Origin: an uncultured Azospirillum sp.
GTDB taxonomy: Bacteria > Pseudomonadota > Alphaproteobacteria > RF32 > CAG-239
Assembly: GCA_900539605.1 (NCBI GenBank)
Contig: UQCS01000051.1
Coordinates: forward strand, 1-7,096
Reading direction: 5' to 3'
DNA: 7,096 bases
In this document: positions 1 through 6,560 of the stretch, one piece after another
Layout: each line of letters opens with the position of its first letter
Position numbering within the stretch: position 1 is the first letter of the stretch
Translations under genes and position numbers: made by a program
The notes under the pieces: generated by a model
What the model saw: the letters and a program-made list of their open reading frames with translations, nothing else
Told to the model about the DNA's origin: nothing
Database searches by the model: none

Positions 1-1
1 A

Positions 2-64
2 ATAACGTTAGAATTAAGAGAATACCGACCATCGTTATCATGTCATCATTTTGAGGAGAAATAA
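2..64 (+). CDS. Possible 3' end of an upstream gene (partial)
   Basis: A frame open from the left edge reads ITLELREYRPSLSCHHFEEK and stops at a TAA at 62-64. It could be the C-terminus of a gene whose body lies outside the window. A second frame (from base 1) is also open to a TGA at 52-54, so the call is weak and no function can be given. A purine-rich GAGGAG at 53-58 has no start codon at ribosome-binding distance. Confidence 0.2.
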   Translation: MTLELREYRPSLSCHHFEEK

Positions 65-124
65 GCGGATACCTTTTAGTCCTGCGACATATAAAATTTC
101 AATAATTCGACAACAAAAAAACTC

Positions 125-1392
125 ATGAAAAAAGCGGCCGTTTATTTTATTCTTAATCTTCTTTTTATCCTGCTGGCCTGTTTCTTTGGTATCGGGATAT
201 TTAATGATAACAGTCATTTGGAAGGGTGCAACCCGGATATTTGGCGATTAGGAAAAGATTTCGGTAGCTTTTTCAACTGGGTATGGAACAAGCAACCTTG
301 TCGTTTCACTTCCGGTTTTACATTTTGCTTTTATTTTTATCCTTTTATTATTTACGCCGGGATAAAAAATTATGCAGCACACAGCTATCATCAGGCACTT
401 AAACTGAACTTCATTGTCCCCGAATTGCTGATTTACTTTTCACTGTATTACGGCGTGCTGATTTATAATATGATCAATAACGGCATGGAATTGAATTTTG
501 TGTTGCTGTTTAACGCCTTTGACGGTTGCCTGCGGTTTGCGGTGCCGATGATTGCTTTTGCTCTGATAATCGTGGGTGCCCATACTAAAACAAGGGCGGC
601 AATCATCGGTCCGAAGCTGCTGTTTGTCGGAGGTTTCTATATTGCTTTGGATATGGTTGTCTGGGTTAGCAGTATCTATTTTCCGGCCGCTCTGATGCTG
701 CACTATCTTCTGCTTTTTTTGTTTTTATTGACGTTAGCCATTTCACTCCTGCACGCCGTACCGGTTTTTATCAGCCTCATCATTACACGGTTGCCGCGTC
801 TTAGCTTTTTTTGCCGTTGGCCTATGGGCAACTTCTGTTGTTACCGTTATTCAGTCTTTCTGCCGTTACAGTCAACGCCTATGCTTTGCTGTGTATACTT
901 GTATCGGTTGTTGCTCTCTACAAAACATTTGAGAAAATACCGTGGAAACGAAAAAAATCTGCCGAAAACAGAATTGACCAAAGTCGAATATGCTCCAGAG
1001 AAACCTTAATCGCCGGTGGATTTTTCAGTGTTATTTCCTATATTTTTACTTGGATCGGAAATAAATGGCTATACAATTTTGCTTTAACCGTCTTCTTGGC
1101 ATCGTTGGCAATGCTATTTTTCGATCGGGTTCCCGAATATATTAAAAAACTGCAAAACCGATACCCAAAAATGACAATTTACTTACAATATCTGGGTATC
1201 CCCGAATATATGATTCTTTTTATAACCCTCGGCAAAACTTTCATTTTTTCCCTTGACCTTGAGTTGTTACAGGTCACACGGAAAAATGAATTTACTGTTT
1301 TGAGCTTTGTCTTTAATCTTGTCATTTACGGCAGTGCATTCGGCATCGCGACTTATAAAGCTTTCTTTCGCAAGAAAGACAAGCAGCCGTAA
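125..1392 (+). pseudogene. Polytopic membrane protein gene split by a frameshift
   Basis: Two overlapping frames form one gene of about 422 codons. The first frame starts at ATG 125 with a hydrophobic N-terminus (MKKAAVYFILNLLFILLACF, a signal anchor or first membrane helix) and continues through several hydrophobic stretches to about codon 227. After the T7 run at 806-812 this frame turns into Cys/Arg/Tyr-rich sequence unlike the rest and stops at 1009. The -1 frame then continues with clean membrane segments (PLAYGQLLLLPLFSLSAVTV, YALLCILVSVVALY, then three or four more) and ends at TAA 1390-1392. One missing T in the tract explains the break. No Shine-Dalgarno is obvious before 125. I recognise no family; about ten membrane segments and no catalytic motif are visible. 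Its C-terminal part resembles the decayed gene at 6561-6914. A sequencing error in the homopolymer is the main alternative to real inactivation. Confidence 0.65.
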
Positions 1393-1410
1393 CTTTCAGA
1401 AAACACGGCT
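1385..1410. terminator. Weak hairpin between convergent genes
   Basis: AGCCGT (1385-1390) and ACGGCT (1405-1410) form a 6-bp stem with a 14-nt loop. It spans the stop codons of both convergent genes, which end 16 nt apart. Neither side has a proper U-tract, so it is at best a poor bidirectional terminator, but no better one is present here. Confidence 0.2.
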
Positions 1411-3034
1411 ATTCTTCATCCGCCGTATTTAACTCATAGTAATATTCCAGCAGCTCACGCGAATAGTCTTTGATCTCACCCGACGGCAGCACCAACATCC
1501 GGTTGATGCCGATTTGTTCGACAAAAGAAGGATTGTGGCTGACCACCAGAATCGTGCCTTCAAACTGCTGAAAATTGCCGCCGATAACTGCCTGCGTTTC
1601 CGGATCGAGATGGTTGGTCGGTTCGTCCAGAATCAACAGGTTGGCTCTTTGCAACAAAACTTTGCATAAAACCACCCGCGCTTTTTCTCCGGGAGACAAC
1701 ACCGATACTTTTTTGTTAATATCATCTTCATAAAAAAGAAAATTACTCAAAATTCCACGTAGTTGCCATTCGTTATAGCCGTCAGTTTCAACATTTTCAA
1801 AAACGGTTTTATCAAGTTCCAACTGTTCCAGCTCCTGAGCATAATATGCCGCATCGGTTTTCGGGTTAAAACGGATCTGACCGTCAAGCGGTGTCAACAA
1901 TCCCATAATCAGCTTCAACAGAGTCGATTTGCCGACACCGTTCTCGCCCACCACCAAAAACCGTTCGCCGCCGCACAGCTTAAATGACAGCTTACGGTAA
2001 AGCAGCCGCTGCCCGGGATAGCGAAAACTCAAACCATCCACGCTCAACGGCACTTCGGCACCTTCCCGTTTCGGCCGGATATCCATTTTGACCCGACGAT
2101 AAGGCCGTTCCCGGATCAGCAAGCGGTCACGCATTTTTTCCAACCGCAATGACCGTTCCTGCCCCATACGTTTCAGCGCATGGTTGGTCTGAGATGCCTG
2201 TTTGGCACGCTGCACAAAATCAGATAATTTTTTGATTTCTTTTTCCTGATGGGTGATCAGCCGTTCGCGGTTGCGTTGTTCGTCGGCGCGCTTCTTTTTA
2301 AAATCGCTGTAATTGCCGTCATAAACCGCAATTTTATGAGTGGTTTTGTTGATAAAAACGATTTTGCGCACAATCTGATTCAGAAAATCAACATCATGAC
2401 TGATAATCAGCACCAAACCTTTATAATTTTTCAGACAATCGGTTACATAGTCTTTGGTCGCCGCATCCAAGTGGTTAGTCGGTTCGTCCAAACATAAAAT
2501 TTCCGGCTTGGAATAAAGTACCCGCGCAAATGCCAGCTTTGATTTTTGTCCGCCGGACAACGCTGCCAGCGGCATATCCAGCATATCGGCGTCTATTTTC
2601 ATTTCTTCGATCAGGGAAAGCAGAATATCATCGGCTTCGTACTGATCAAAATAATCCAAAAGTTCCTGCAAGTGAGCCATTCGCTCCAACAATGGCTGAT
2701 GTTGTTCCGGTAATACCGTTTCTAACTGATGATAAATATCTTCCAATTCGGCATTAATCTCACGAATCGGACGGCCGCGGGAAAGGTATTCCCAAACGGT
2801 TTCATCTTCATTTTCCAACACAATTTCCTGCGGCAGATAGCCTACCCGCGCCTTACCGATCGTAAGGACGCCGCTGTCTAAGGCAATGTCGCCCAGCAGC
2901 AGGCGGAAAAGTGTCGTTTTGCCGGCGCCGTTAACGCCGACAATACCGGCTTTGTCTTTATCTCCGAGTTGAAATGCCGCGTCTTCATAAATGACTTCTG
3001 CCCCAAAGGACAAATTCATGTTACTGCCTTTCAT
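1409..3034 (-). CDS. ABC-F family ATPase (ribosome-associated translation factor type)
   Basis: A soluble protein of 541 aa with two ABC nucleotide-binding domains and no membrane segment, the ABC-F arrangement. Domain 1 has Walker A GVNGAGKT (about 33-40), signature LSGGQ (159-163), Walker B with ILCLDEPTNHLD (about 179-190) and switch histidine SHD (about 213). A charged, Lys/Arg-rich linker (about 235-320) matches the position of the tRNA-interaction linker of the family. Domain 2 has Walker A GENGVGKS (363-370), signature LSPGE (446-450), Walker B LLILDEPTNHLD (466-477) and SHN (about 500). Known family members (EttA, Uup, YheS, YbiT, antibiotic-resistance ABC-F) act in the ribosomal E site; which role applies here cannot be told. 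ATG 3034 is chosen because TAAGGAG lies 9 nt upstream (3044-3050); the longer frame from GTG 3067 lacks such a site. All ATPase motifs are intact. The gene starts about 50 bp after the terminator of the tRNA-Ala(CGC) gene. Confidence 0.93.
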   Translation of the reverse strand: MKGSNMNLSFGAEVIYEDAAFQLGDKDKAGIVGVNGAGKTTLFRLLLGDIALDSGVLTIGKARVGYLPQEIVLENEDETVWEYLSRGRPIREINAELEDIYHQLETVLPEQHQPLLERMAHLQELLDYFDQYEADDILLSLIEEMKIDADMLDMPLAALSGGQKSKLAFARVLYSKPEILCLDEPTNHLDAATKDYVTDCLKNYKGLVLIISHDVDFLNQIVRKIVFINKTTHKIAVYDGNYSDFKKKRADEQRNRERLITHQEKEIKKLSDFVQRAKQASQTNHALKRMGQERSLRLEKMRDRLLIRERPYRRVKMDIRPKREGAEVPLSVDGLSFRYPGQRLLYRKLSFKLCGGERFLVVGENGVGKSTLLKLIMGLLTPLDGQIRFNPKTDAAYYAQELEQLELDKTVFENVETDGYNEWQLRGILSNFLFYEDDINKKVSVLSPGEKARVVLCKVLLQRANLLILDEPTNHLDPETQAVIGGNFQQFEGTILVVSHNPSFVEQIGINRMLVLPSGEIKDYSRELLEYYYELNTADEE

Positions 3035-3043
3035 GGCACCGTG

Positions 3044-3050
3044 CTCCTTA
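3044..3050 (-). promoter_or_regulatory. Ribosome binding site of the ABC-F gene
   Basis: TAAGGAG lies 9 nt before ATG 3034. It decides the start over the in-frame GTG at 3067 that would add 11 residues. Confidence 0.85.
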
Positions 3051-3082
3051 TAATTCCGCAATATCACATTGCTGATTAACGC

Positions 3083-3107
3083 AAAAAACGCGGTTTGTCG
3101 CCGCGTT
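3083..3107 (-). terminator. Intrinsic terminator after tRNA-Ala(CGC)
   Basis: On the - strand AACGCGG and CCGCGTT form a perfect 7-bp stem with a CGACAAA loop (3087-3107), followed by a T-run (AAAAAA at 3083-3088 on the + strand). It lies 9 nt beyond the CCA end of the tRNA and so closes that transcription unit. Confidence 0.85.
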
Positions 3108-3116
3108 TTGCTGAAA

Positions 3117-3192
3117 TGGTGGAGCTGAGGAGGATCGAACTCCCGACCTAATGATTGCGAACCATTCGCTCTCCCAACTGAGCTACAGCCCC
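3117..3192 (-). tRNA. tRNA-Ala, anticodon CGC
   Basis: A 76-nt tRNA with the 3' CCA encoded (3117-3119). The acceptor stem GGGGCTG/CAGCTCC contains the G3:U70 wobble pair that is the identity element of alanine tRNA. The D arm begins TAGCTCAGTTGGGAGAGC. The anticodon stem AATGG/TCATT closes the loop TTCGCAA, giving anticodon CGC (3157-3159), which reads GCG. The T arm carries the usual GTTCGATCC. All arms pair, so it should be functional. It is preceded on its own strand by cassette copy A and followed by an intrinsic terminator. Confidence 0.97.
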
Positions 3193-3229
3193 ATTTATAT
3201 TCTACTTCAAAATAATTTGCGGTTTCCCC

Positions 3230-3374
3230 GAGCGAATGGAACCATTCGCCTTGGGTGCCTAATCGCGCTACGGTGGCTTACGCTGCCCTGGCTTGATAAG
3301 GCAGCCAAGACGTTCAGACGAAAACACCTCGCCGAGGTCTTTTCTCTTAGCCGTCCCAACTGAGCTACAGCCCC
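3230..3374 (-). repeat. tRNA-associated structured cassette, copy A
   Basis: In - strand order it contains a 21-nt copy of the 5' end of tRNA-Ala(CGC) (3354-3374), a 104-nt body (3250-3353), and a terminal hairpin GCGAATGG-TT-CCATTCGC (3232-3249) extended by TC to 3230. The intact tRNA begins 37 nt further on. The body is about 90% identical to copy B (3636-3741). It contains a long hairpin at 3320-3344 (GAAAACACCTCG, C, CGAGGTCTTTTC on the + strand, one mismatch) and a long-range stem CTTGGGTGCC (3250-3259) with GGCAGCCAAG (3300-3309, one G-G mismatch). No credible protein is encoded. It could be a small mobile element in a tRNA gene or a structured pre-tRNA leader; I recognise no known RNA family. 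Confidence 0.8.
3354..3374 (-). pseudogene. 5' fragment of tRNA-Ala(CGC)
   Basis: These 21 nt are identical to positions 1-21 of the downstream tRNA-Ala(CGC): the 5' acceptor strand, the 5' D-stem and part of the D loop, up to GGGA. After that base the cassette body replaces the rest of the tRNA. The match is to the CGC tRNA rather than the GGC tRNA, which differs at several of these positions. Confidence 0.85.
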
Positions 3375-3397
3375 ATGATAACCAAAGTTATGGTGAA

Positions 3398-3426
3398 TAA
3401 ATAGCAACAATTATTTTAAATGTAAA
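3398..3426 (-). promoter_or_regulatory. Candidate promoter for cassette A and tRNA-Ala(CGC)
   Basis: TTTACA (3421-3426) and TATTTA (3398-3403) are separated by 17 bp on the - strand, in AT-rich sequence after the terminator of the previous tRNA unit. A start site near 3391 would lie just upstream of the tRNA 5' fragment, so the cassette would be transcribed as the leader of the tRNA. The -10 match is only moderate. Confidence 0.4.
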
Positions 3427-3490
3427 GGATTTTTATATTATGCGACTTTTTTATCGACAGGCAAGCGGTTAGTCCGGAAATACGGATACG

Positions 3491-3516
3491 AAAAAAGCCG
3501 GCTTTGCAGTCGGCTT
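3491..3516 (-). terminator. Intrinsic terminator after tRNA-Ala(GGC)
   Basis: On the - strand AAGCCG and CGGCTT (3511-3516 and 3495-3500 on the + strand) form a stem with a 10-nt loop, followed by a run of T (AAAAAA at 3491-3496). It lies 7 nt beyond the encoded CCA end of the tRNA and separates the two tRNA units. Confidence 0.8.
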
Positions 3517-3523
3517 GTAAAAT

Positions 3524-3599
<76 letters not shown>

Positions 3600-3617
3600 A
3601 TTCAAGAACAATAATTC

Positions 3618-3762
3618 GAGCGCTTGTTCAAGCGCCTTGGGTGCCTAACCGCGCTGCGGTGGCTTACGCTGCCCTGGCTTGATAAGGCAGCCAAGACATT
3701 GCAGACGAAAACACCCCGCCGGGGTCTTTATCACTTAGCCGTCCCAGCTGAGCTATAACCCT
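3618..3762 (-). repeat. tRNA-associated structured cassette, copy B
   Basis: It has the same order as copy A: a 21-nt copy of the 5' end of a tRNA-Ala (3742-3762), a 106-nt body (3636-3741), and a terminal hairpin GCGCTTG-AA-CAAGCGC (3620-3635) extended by TC to 3618. The intact tRNA-Ala(GGC) begins 18 nt further on. The body hairpin at 3707-3732 is the equivalent of that in copy A, with a compensatory pair change (CCCCG/CGGGG here, CCTCG/CGAGG in A). A second small stem ACCGC-GCT-GCGGT (3648-3660) is perfect here and degraded in A. The ends match tRNA-Ala(GGC), not the CGC tRNA. Confidence 0.8.
3742..3762 (-). pseudogene. 5' fragment of tRNA-Ala(GGC)
   Basis: These 21 nt match positions 1-21 of the downstream tRNA-Ala(GGC) except for the first base, A instead of G. 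As in copy A the tRNA sequence stops after GGGA in the D loop and the body follows. Confidence 0.85.
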
Positions 3763-3769
3763 AAAAGTG

Positions 3770-3804
3770 ATTATTTACTTAACGAAATAATCGGCAAATG
3801 TCAA
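3770..3804 (-). promoter_or_regulatory. Candidate promoter for cassette B and tRNA-Ala(GGC)
   Basis: A perfect -35 box TTGACA (3799-3804) lies on the - strand. AT-rich -10 candidates follow: TAAGTA at 3776-3781 with a 17-bp spacer, or AATAAT at 3770-3775 with a longer one. Transcription would begin at or just before the tRNA 5' fragment at 3762. The -35 is convincing and the -10 is ambiguous. Confidence 0.5.
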
Positions 3805-3843
3805 GAGTTTTTTTATAAACACCGCAAAATTTCCCTTTGTTAA

Positions 3844-4398
3844 TTATTTGCGGCACCCGACACATTGCAAAAACACAGCAAAGGGAACTTTCCGGCTGGC
3901 CAGACTTATTCCGATCAGGATGAACAGCATCCCCATGCTCATCCGCAACGTTATCACATTTCCAAACAGCAGGTATCCCGCCAACGCCGAGAAGAAAACC
4001 TCCGTCATTACAAAAGGAGAAATCCGATTCACACCGTTTGCCGCAATCAGCTTTTGCCATAAAACATTAGCGAACGAGAGGGCAAAAACCTTCAGTTGCA
4101 ATTTGCAGCGGTCGGTCTGCAGCGAATTCAAAAGCTTGGAACCGATTCCTTTCTTTTGAAACGTCGGATCAACAAACAATGTACCGATATATTCTTCATT
4201 TATCAAGCTGATAAATCCGGCGCAACAACCGTTTTCTTCCCATACCCAGGTTTAGGAACAGGGCAGCCAAACATTGCGGATTTCATCGCTTTTACCGCGC
4301 CAATAGTCCTCTCCGACAAAATCATGCGACTGCAAGCTGGCCTGCAGCCAGATATCTACCAGCAAATTCGCATCTTTTTTATGATAAGAACGAATCAT
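3844..4398 (-). pseudogene. GNAT acetyltransferase remnant fused to an EamA transporter remnant
   Basis: One reading frame directly follows the parE stop (TAG then ATG at 4398). It begins MIRSYHKKDANLLVDIWLQA, typical of a small GNAT N-acetyltransferase, but codon 49 is TAA (4252-4254). The frame continues past it as TWVWEENGCCAGFISL and FVDPTFQKKGIGSKLL, the acetyl-CoA-binding motif (QxxGxG). A likely ancestral codon is GAA, inferred from the family's usual sequence here. At about 4075-4085, after KLQLKVFA, the GNAT sequence ends and becomes ALSFANVLWQKLIAANGVNR and two membrane segments (FVMTEVFFSALAGYLLFGNV, MGMLFILIGISLAS), which resemble the last part of an EamA/DMT-family transporter. 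The C-terminal third of GNAT and most of EamA are missing, as expected from an internal deletion. A protein restarted after the stop would be a non-functional hybrid. No catalytic activity is expected. Confidence 0.75.
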
Positions 4399-6387
4399 CT
4401 AAATATCCAAATCGTCAACAAATTTGGCCCGCTCGATAATGAATTTAAAACGCAGTTCGGGATTTTTGCCCATCAGACGTTCCACCTGACGCCGGGTCTC
4501 AAAAGCTTCTTCTTTTCCTTCTTCGGTGTTGGTTGAAGGAATCAGAACTTTCAACAAAGTCCGCTTAGACTTGTCCATGGTGGTTTCTTTAAGTTGAACC
4601 GCGCTCATTTCACCCAGACCTTTAAAACGGCTGATTTCCACTTTCTGGTTGCCTTTAACTTCTTTTTTCAAAATACGGTCTTTGTCTTCATCATCGAGCG
4701 CATAAAAGTTTTTGGCACCGGCCGAAATTTTGTAAAGCGGTGGCGTGGCGATATACAGATGCCCGTTTTCAATCAGCTTCGGCATTTGCTGATAAAAGAA
4801 AGTCATCAGCAACGAAGTAATATGCGCACCATCCACATCGGCATCGGTCATGATAATGATTTTTTCGTATCGAAGATTTTCTTCTTTATAATTTTCCTTG
4901 ATCCCGCAACCCAAGGCTTCGATCATGTCTTTGATTTCCTGATTTTGCGTAATCTTATCCAGCGAAGCGGAAGCCACGTTGAGAATTTTACCGCGCAACG
5001 GCAAAATCGCCTGGGTCATGCGATCGCGTCCCTGTTTGGCAGATCCACCCGCCGAGTCGCCCTCGACGATGAAAATTTCGGTATCATTAGCGGCCGCTTT
5101 GGAACAATCGGCCAGCTTGCCCGGCAAACGCAAACGCTTGGTCGGTGTTTTGCGGTTCTGAATTTTTTCTTCTTTCTTTTTACGCCGAAATTCCGAACGG
5201 GCAATCACATAGTCGATTAAAGCCGCCGCATTTTCAGTATCGGAAGACAGCCAGTGGTCAAACGAATCTTTCACCGCCTGTTCAACCAGCCGCACTGCTT
5301 TAGCAGATGTCAGTTTATCTTTGGTTTGCCCCTGAAATTCGGGATCGCGGATAAACACCGACAGCATGATGCAGGCATCGCTCAAAAAGTCTTCGTTGGT
5401 TACGGCGGCCGCTTTTTTGATGTTGGCCATCTCGCCGTACTCTTTCAAGCCGCGCAGCAAAGCCGATTTAAACCCCAGTTCGTGGGTACCGCCCTGAGGC
5501 GTGATAACCGTATTGCAATAGGAATAGCAAAAGCCGTTTTCGTCTTCGGGCCAGGTTACCGCCCATTCGACTTTTCCTTCGTCGTTAGCCAAGGCCGATT
5601 CTCCGGCAAAAGCGGCGCGGTTGACGGTAGCACGGCTGCCGATCTGATAATTGAGAAAATCGCGCAGACCGTTCGGAAAATGCAATTCGGCTTCGGCGGG
5701 CGTAATATCCCCCTCGCCAAGCAATTCGGGCGCGCATTTCCAAAGGATATGAATTCCTTTGAACAAGAACGCTTTCGAACGCGCCATGCGATAAAGCTTG
5801 TTGGGCGAAAAACGGCTGTTGGCCCCGAAAATTTCAGGATCGGCGCGGAAAGTAATACTGGTGCCGCGGCGGTTGGGCGCATTGCCGACAACCTCGAGCT
5901 TGTCCAACGGGCGTCCTTTGGCATAGTGCTGACGATAAAGTTTTTTATCGCGCGCCACTTCAATGACCAGACTTTCCGACAACGCGTTGACGACCGAAGA
6001 ACCAACCCCGTGCAAACCACCGGAAACTTTATAAGCGTTGCCGCCAAATTTGCCGCCGGAATGCAGCATCGTCATAATGACTTCAAGCGCCGACTTATCA
6101 GGATATTTGGGGTGCGTGTCGACCGGAATACCGCGGCCGTTATCACTGACAGTTACCGAATAATCGGCATTCAGCGACAGTTCAATCCGGTTGGCATAAC
6201 CGGCCACCGCTTCATCCATCGAATTGTCCAAAATTTCGGCTACCAAATGGTGCAAAGACTGCTCATCGGTACCGCCGATATACATACCGGGACGTGCCCG
6301 AACCGCTTCCAGACCTTCCAAAACCTGAATGTCCTGTGCCGAATAACTGGTTTGTGCTGCTGCCGTACTGTCAAATAAATCTGTCAT
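4399..6387 (-). CDS. parE: DNA topoisomerase IV subunit B (ParE)
   Basis: The ATPase subunit of topoisomerase IV pairs with ParC to decatenate replicated chromosomes; 662 aa, full length for alphaproteobacterial ParE. The GHKL ATPase domain shows VAEILDNSMDEA (E51, N55), SDNGRGIP (from about 81) and the ATP lid GGLHGVGSSVVNALS (123-137). The transducer domain carries the ATP-contacting QTKDKL loop (354-359). The TOPRIM domain has EGDSAGG (442-448) and TDADVDGAH (about 514-522) for metal binding, then RFKGLGEM (587-594). It ends FVDDLDI. GGTDE with LHHL, HPKYPDKSALEV and DPEFQGQTK favour ParE over GyrB, and no GyrB-type insertion is seen. ATG 6387 is preferred because AAAGGA lies 4-5 nt upstream; a TTG at 6408 would add 7 residues. 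No parC is in the window. All motifs are intact. Confidence 0.93.
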   Translation of the reverse strand: MTDLFDSTAAAQTSYSAQDIQVLEGLEAVRARPGMYIGGTDEQSLHHLVAEILDNSMDEAVAGYANRIELSLNADYSVTVSDNGRGIPVDTHPKYPDKSALEVIMTMLHSGGKFGGNAYKVSGGLHGVGSSVVNALSESLVIEVARDKKLYRQHYAKGRPLDKLEVVGNAPNRRGTSITFRADPEIFGANSRFSPNKLYRMARSKAFLFKGIHILWKCAPELLGEGDITPAEAELHFPNGLRDFLNYQIGSRATVNRAAFAGESALANDEGKVEWAVTWPEDENGFCYSYCNTVITPQGGTHELGFKSALLRGLKEYGEMANIKKAAAVTNEDFLSDACIMLSVFIRDPEFQGQTKDKLTSAKAVRLVEQAVKDSFDHWLSSDTENAAALIDYVIARSEFRRKKKEEKIQNRKTPTKRLRLPGKLADCSKAAANDTEIFIVEGDSAGGSAKQGRDRMTQAILPLRGKILNVASASLDKITQNQEIKDMIEALGCGIKENYKEENLRYEKIIIMTDADVDGAHITSLLMTFFYQQMPKLIENGHLYIATPPLYKISAGAKNFYALDDEDKDRILKKEVKGNQKVEISRFKGLGEMSAVQLKETTMDKSKRTLLKVLIPSTNTEEGKEEAFETRRQVERLMGKNPELRFKFIIERAKFVDDLDI

Positions 6388-6412
6388 CGCTTCCTTTATC
6401 CTGTCCAAAATC

Positions 6413-6435
6413 TGAGTTAAAATAGCGCAAACTCA
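6413..6435. promoter_or_regulatory. Inverted repeat over the parE -10 box
   Basis: TGAGTT (6413-6418) and AACTCA (6430-6435) are perfect inverted arms separated by 11 bp. The spacer contains the -10 box. It could be an operator or a chance palindrome in AT-rich DNA. Confidence 0.35.
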
Positions 6436-6447
6436 AAATTTTGGCAA
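6419..6447 (-). promoter_or_regulatory. parE promoter
   Basis: TTGCCA (6442-6447, five of six consensus bases) and TATTTT (6419-6424, four of six) lie on the - strand with an ideal 17-bp spacer. The predicted start site is near 6411-6413, about 25 nt before the parE ATG. No other good candidate lies nearer the gene. Confidence 0.6.
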
Positions 6448-6462
6448 GTTTTAAGTGCCAAA
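6440..6462. promoter_or_regulatory. Palindrome over the parE -35 box
   Basis: TTTGGCA (6440-6446) and TGCCAAA (6456-6462) are perfect 7-bp inverted arms with a 9-bp AT-rich spacer. The left arm overlaps the -35 box, as an operator would. No specific regulator can be named. Confidence 0.45.
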
Positions 6463-6560
6463 TGTTCGCTGTTTTTCTCATTACGGCAGCAACTTGTCAT
6501 CTGAAAGTTTTATCAGCATCAGGCGTTTTATTATCTGATTTTCAGACCTTGAAACAAATT

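Noticed and set aside
803..814. Programmed -1 ribosomal frameshift as the firm explanation for the split gene
   Set aside because: The site C TTT TTT is imperfect, and I see no clear stimulatory stem-loop or upstream Shine-Dalgarno. Decay or sequencing error is simpler, given two other broken genes nearby.
3151..3410. Open frames of 67-70 codons on both strands across tRNA-Ala(CGC) and cassette A
   Set aside because: They run through the tRNA and the structured repeat, lack ribosome binding sites, and are not preserved in cassette B. They are shadows of RNA-coding sequence.
3636..3762. Integron attC site, because copy B contains GCCTAAC and TTAGCC
   Set aside because: The paired core sites do not have the right complementarity or spacing, copy A breaks the motif (GCCTAAT), and no integrase or cassette gene is present.
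5254..6378. 374-codon open frame on the + strand opposite parE
   Set aside because: parE has every expected motif. The antisense frame shows no recognisable family and arises from the codon bias of parE.
6534..6546. Terminator hairpin TCTGA-TTT-TCAGA after the right-end gene
   Set aside because: The stem is only 5 bp, AT-rich and without a continuous U-tract, so it is too weak to call.
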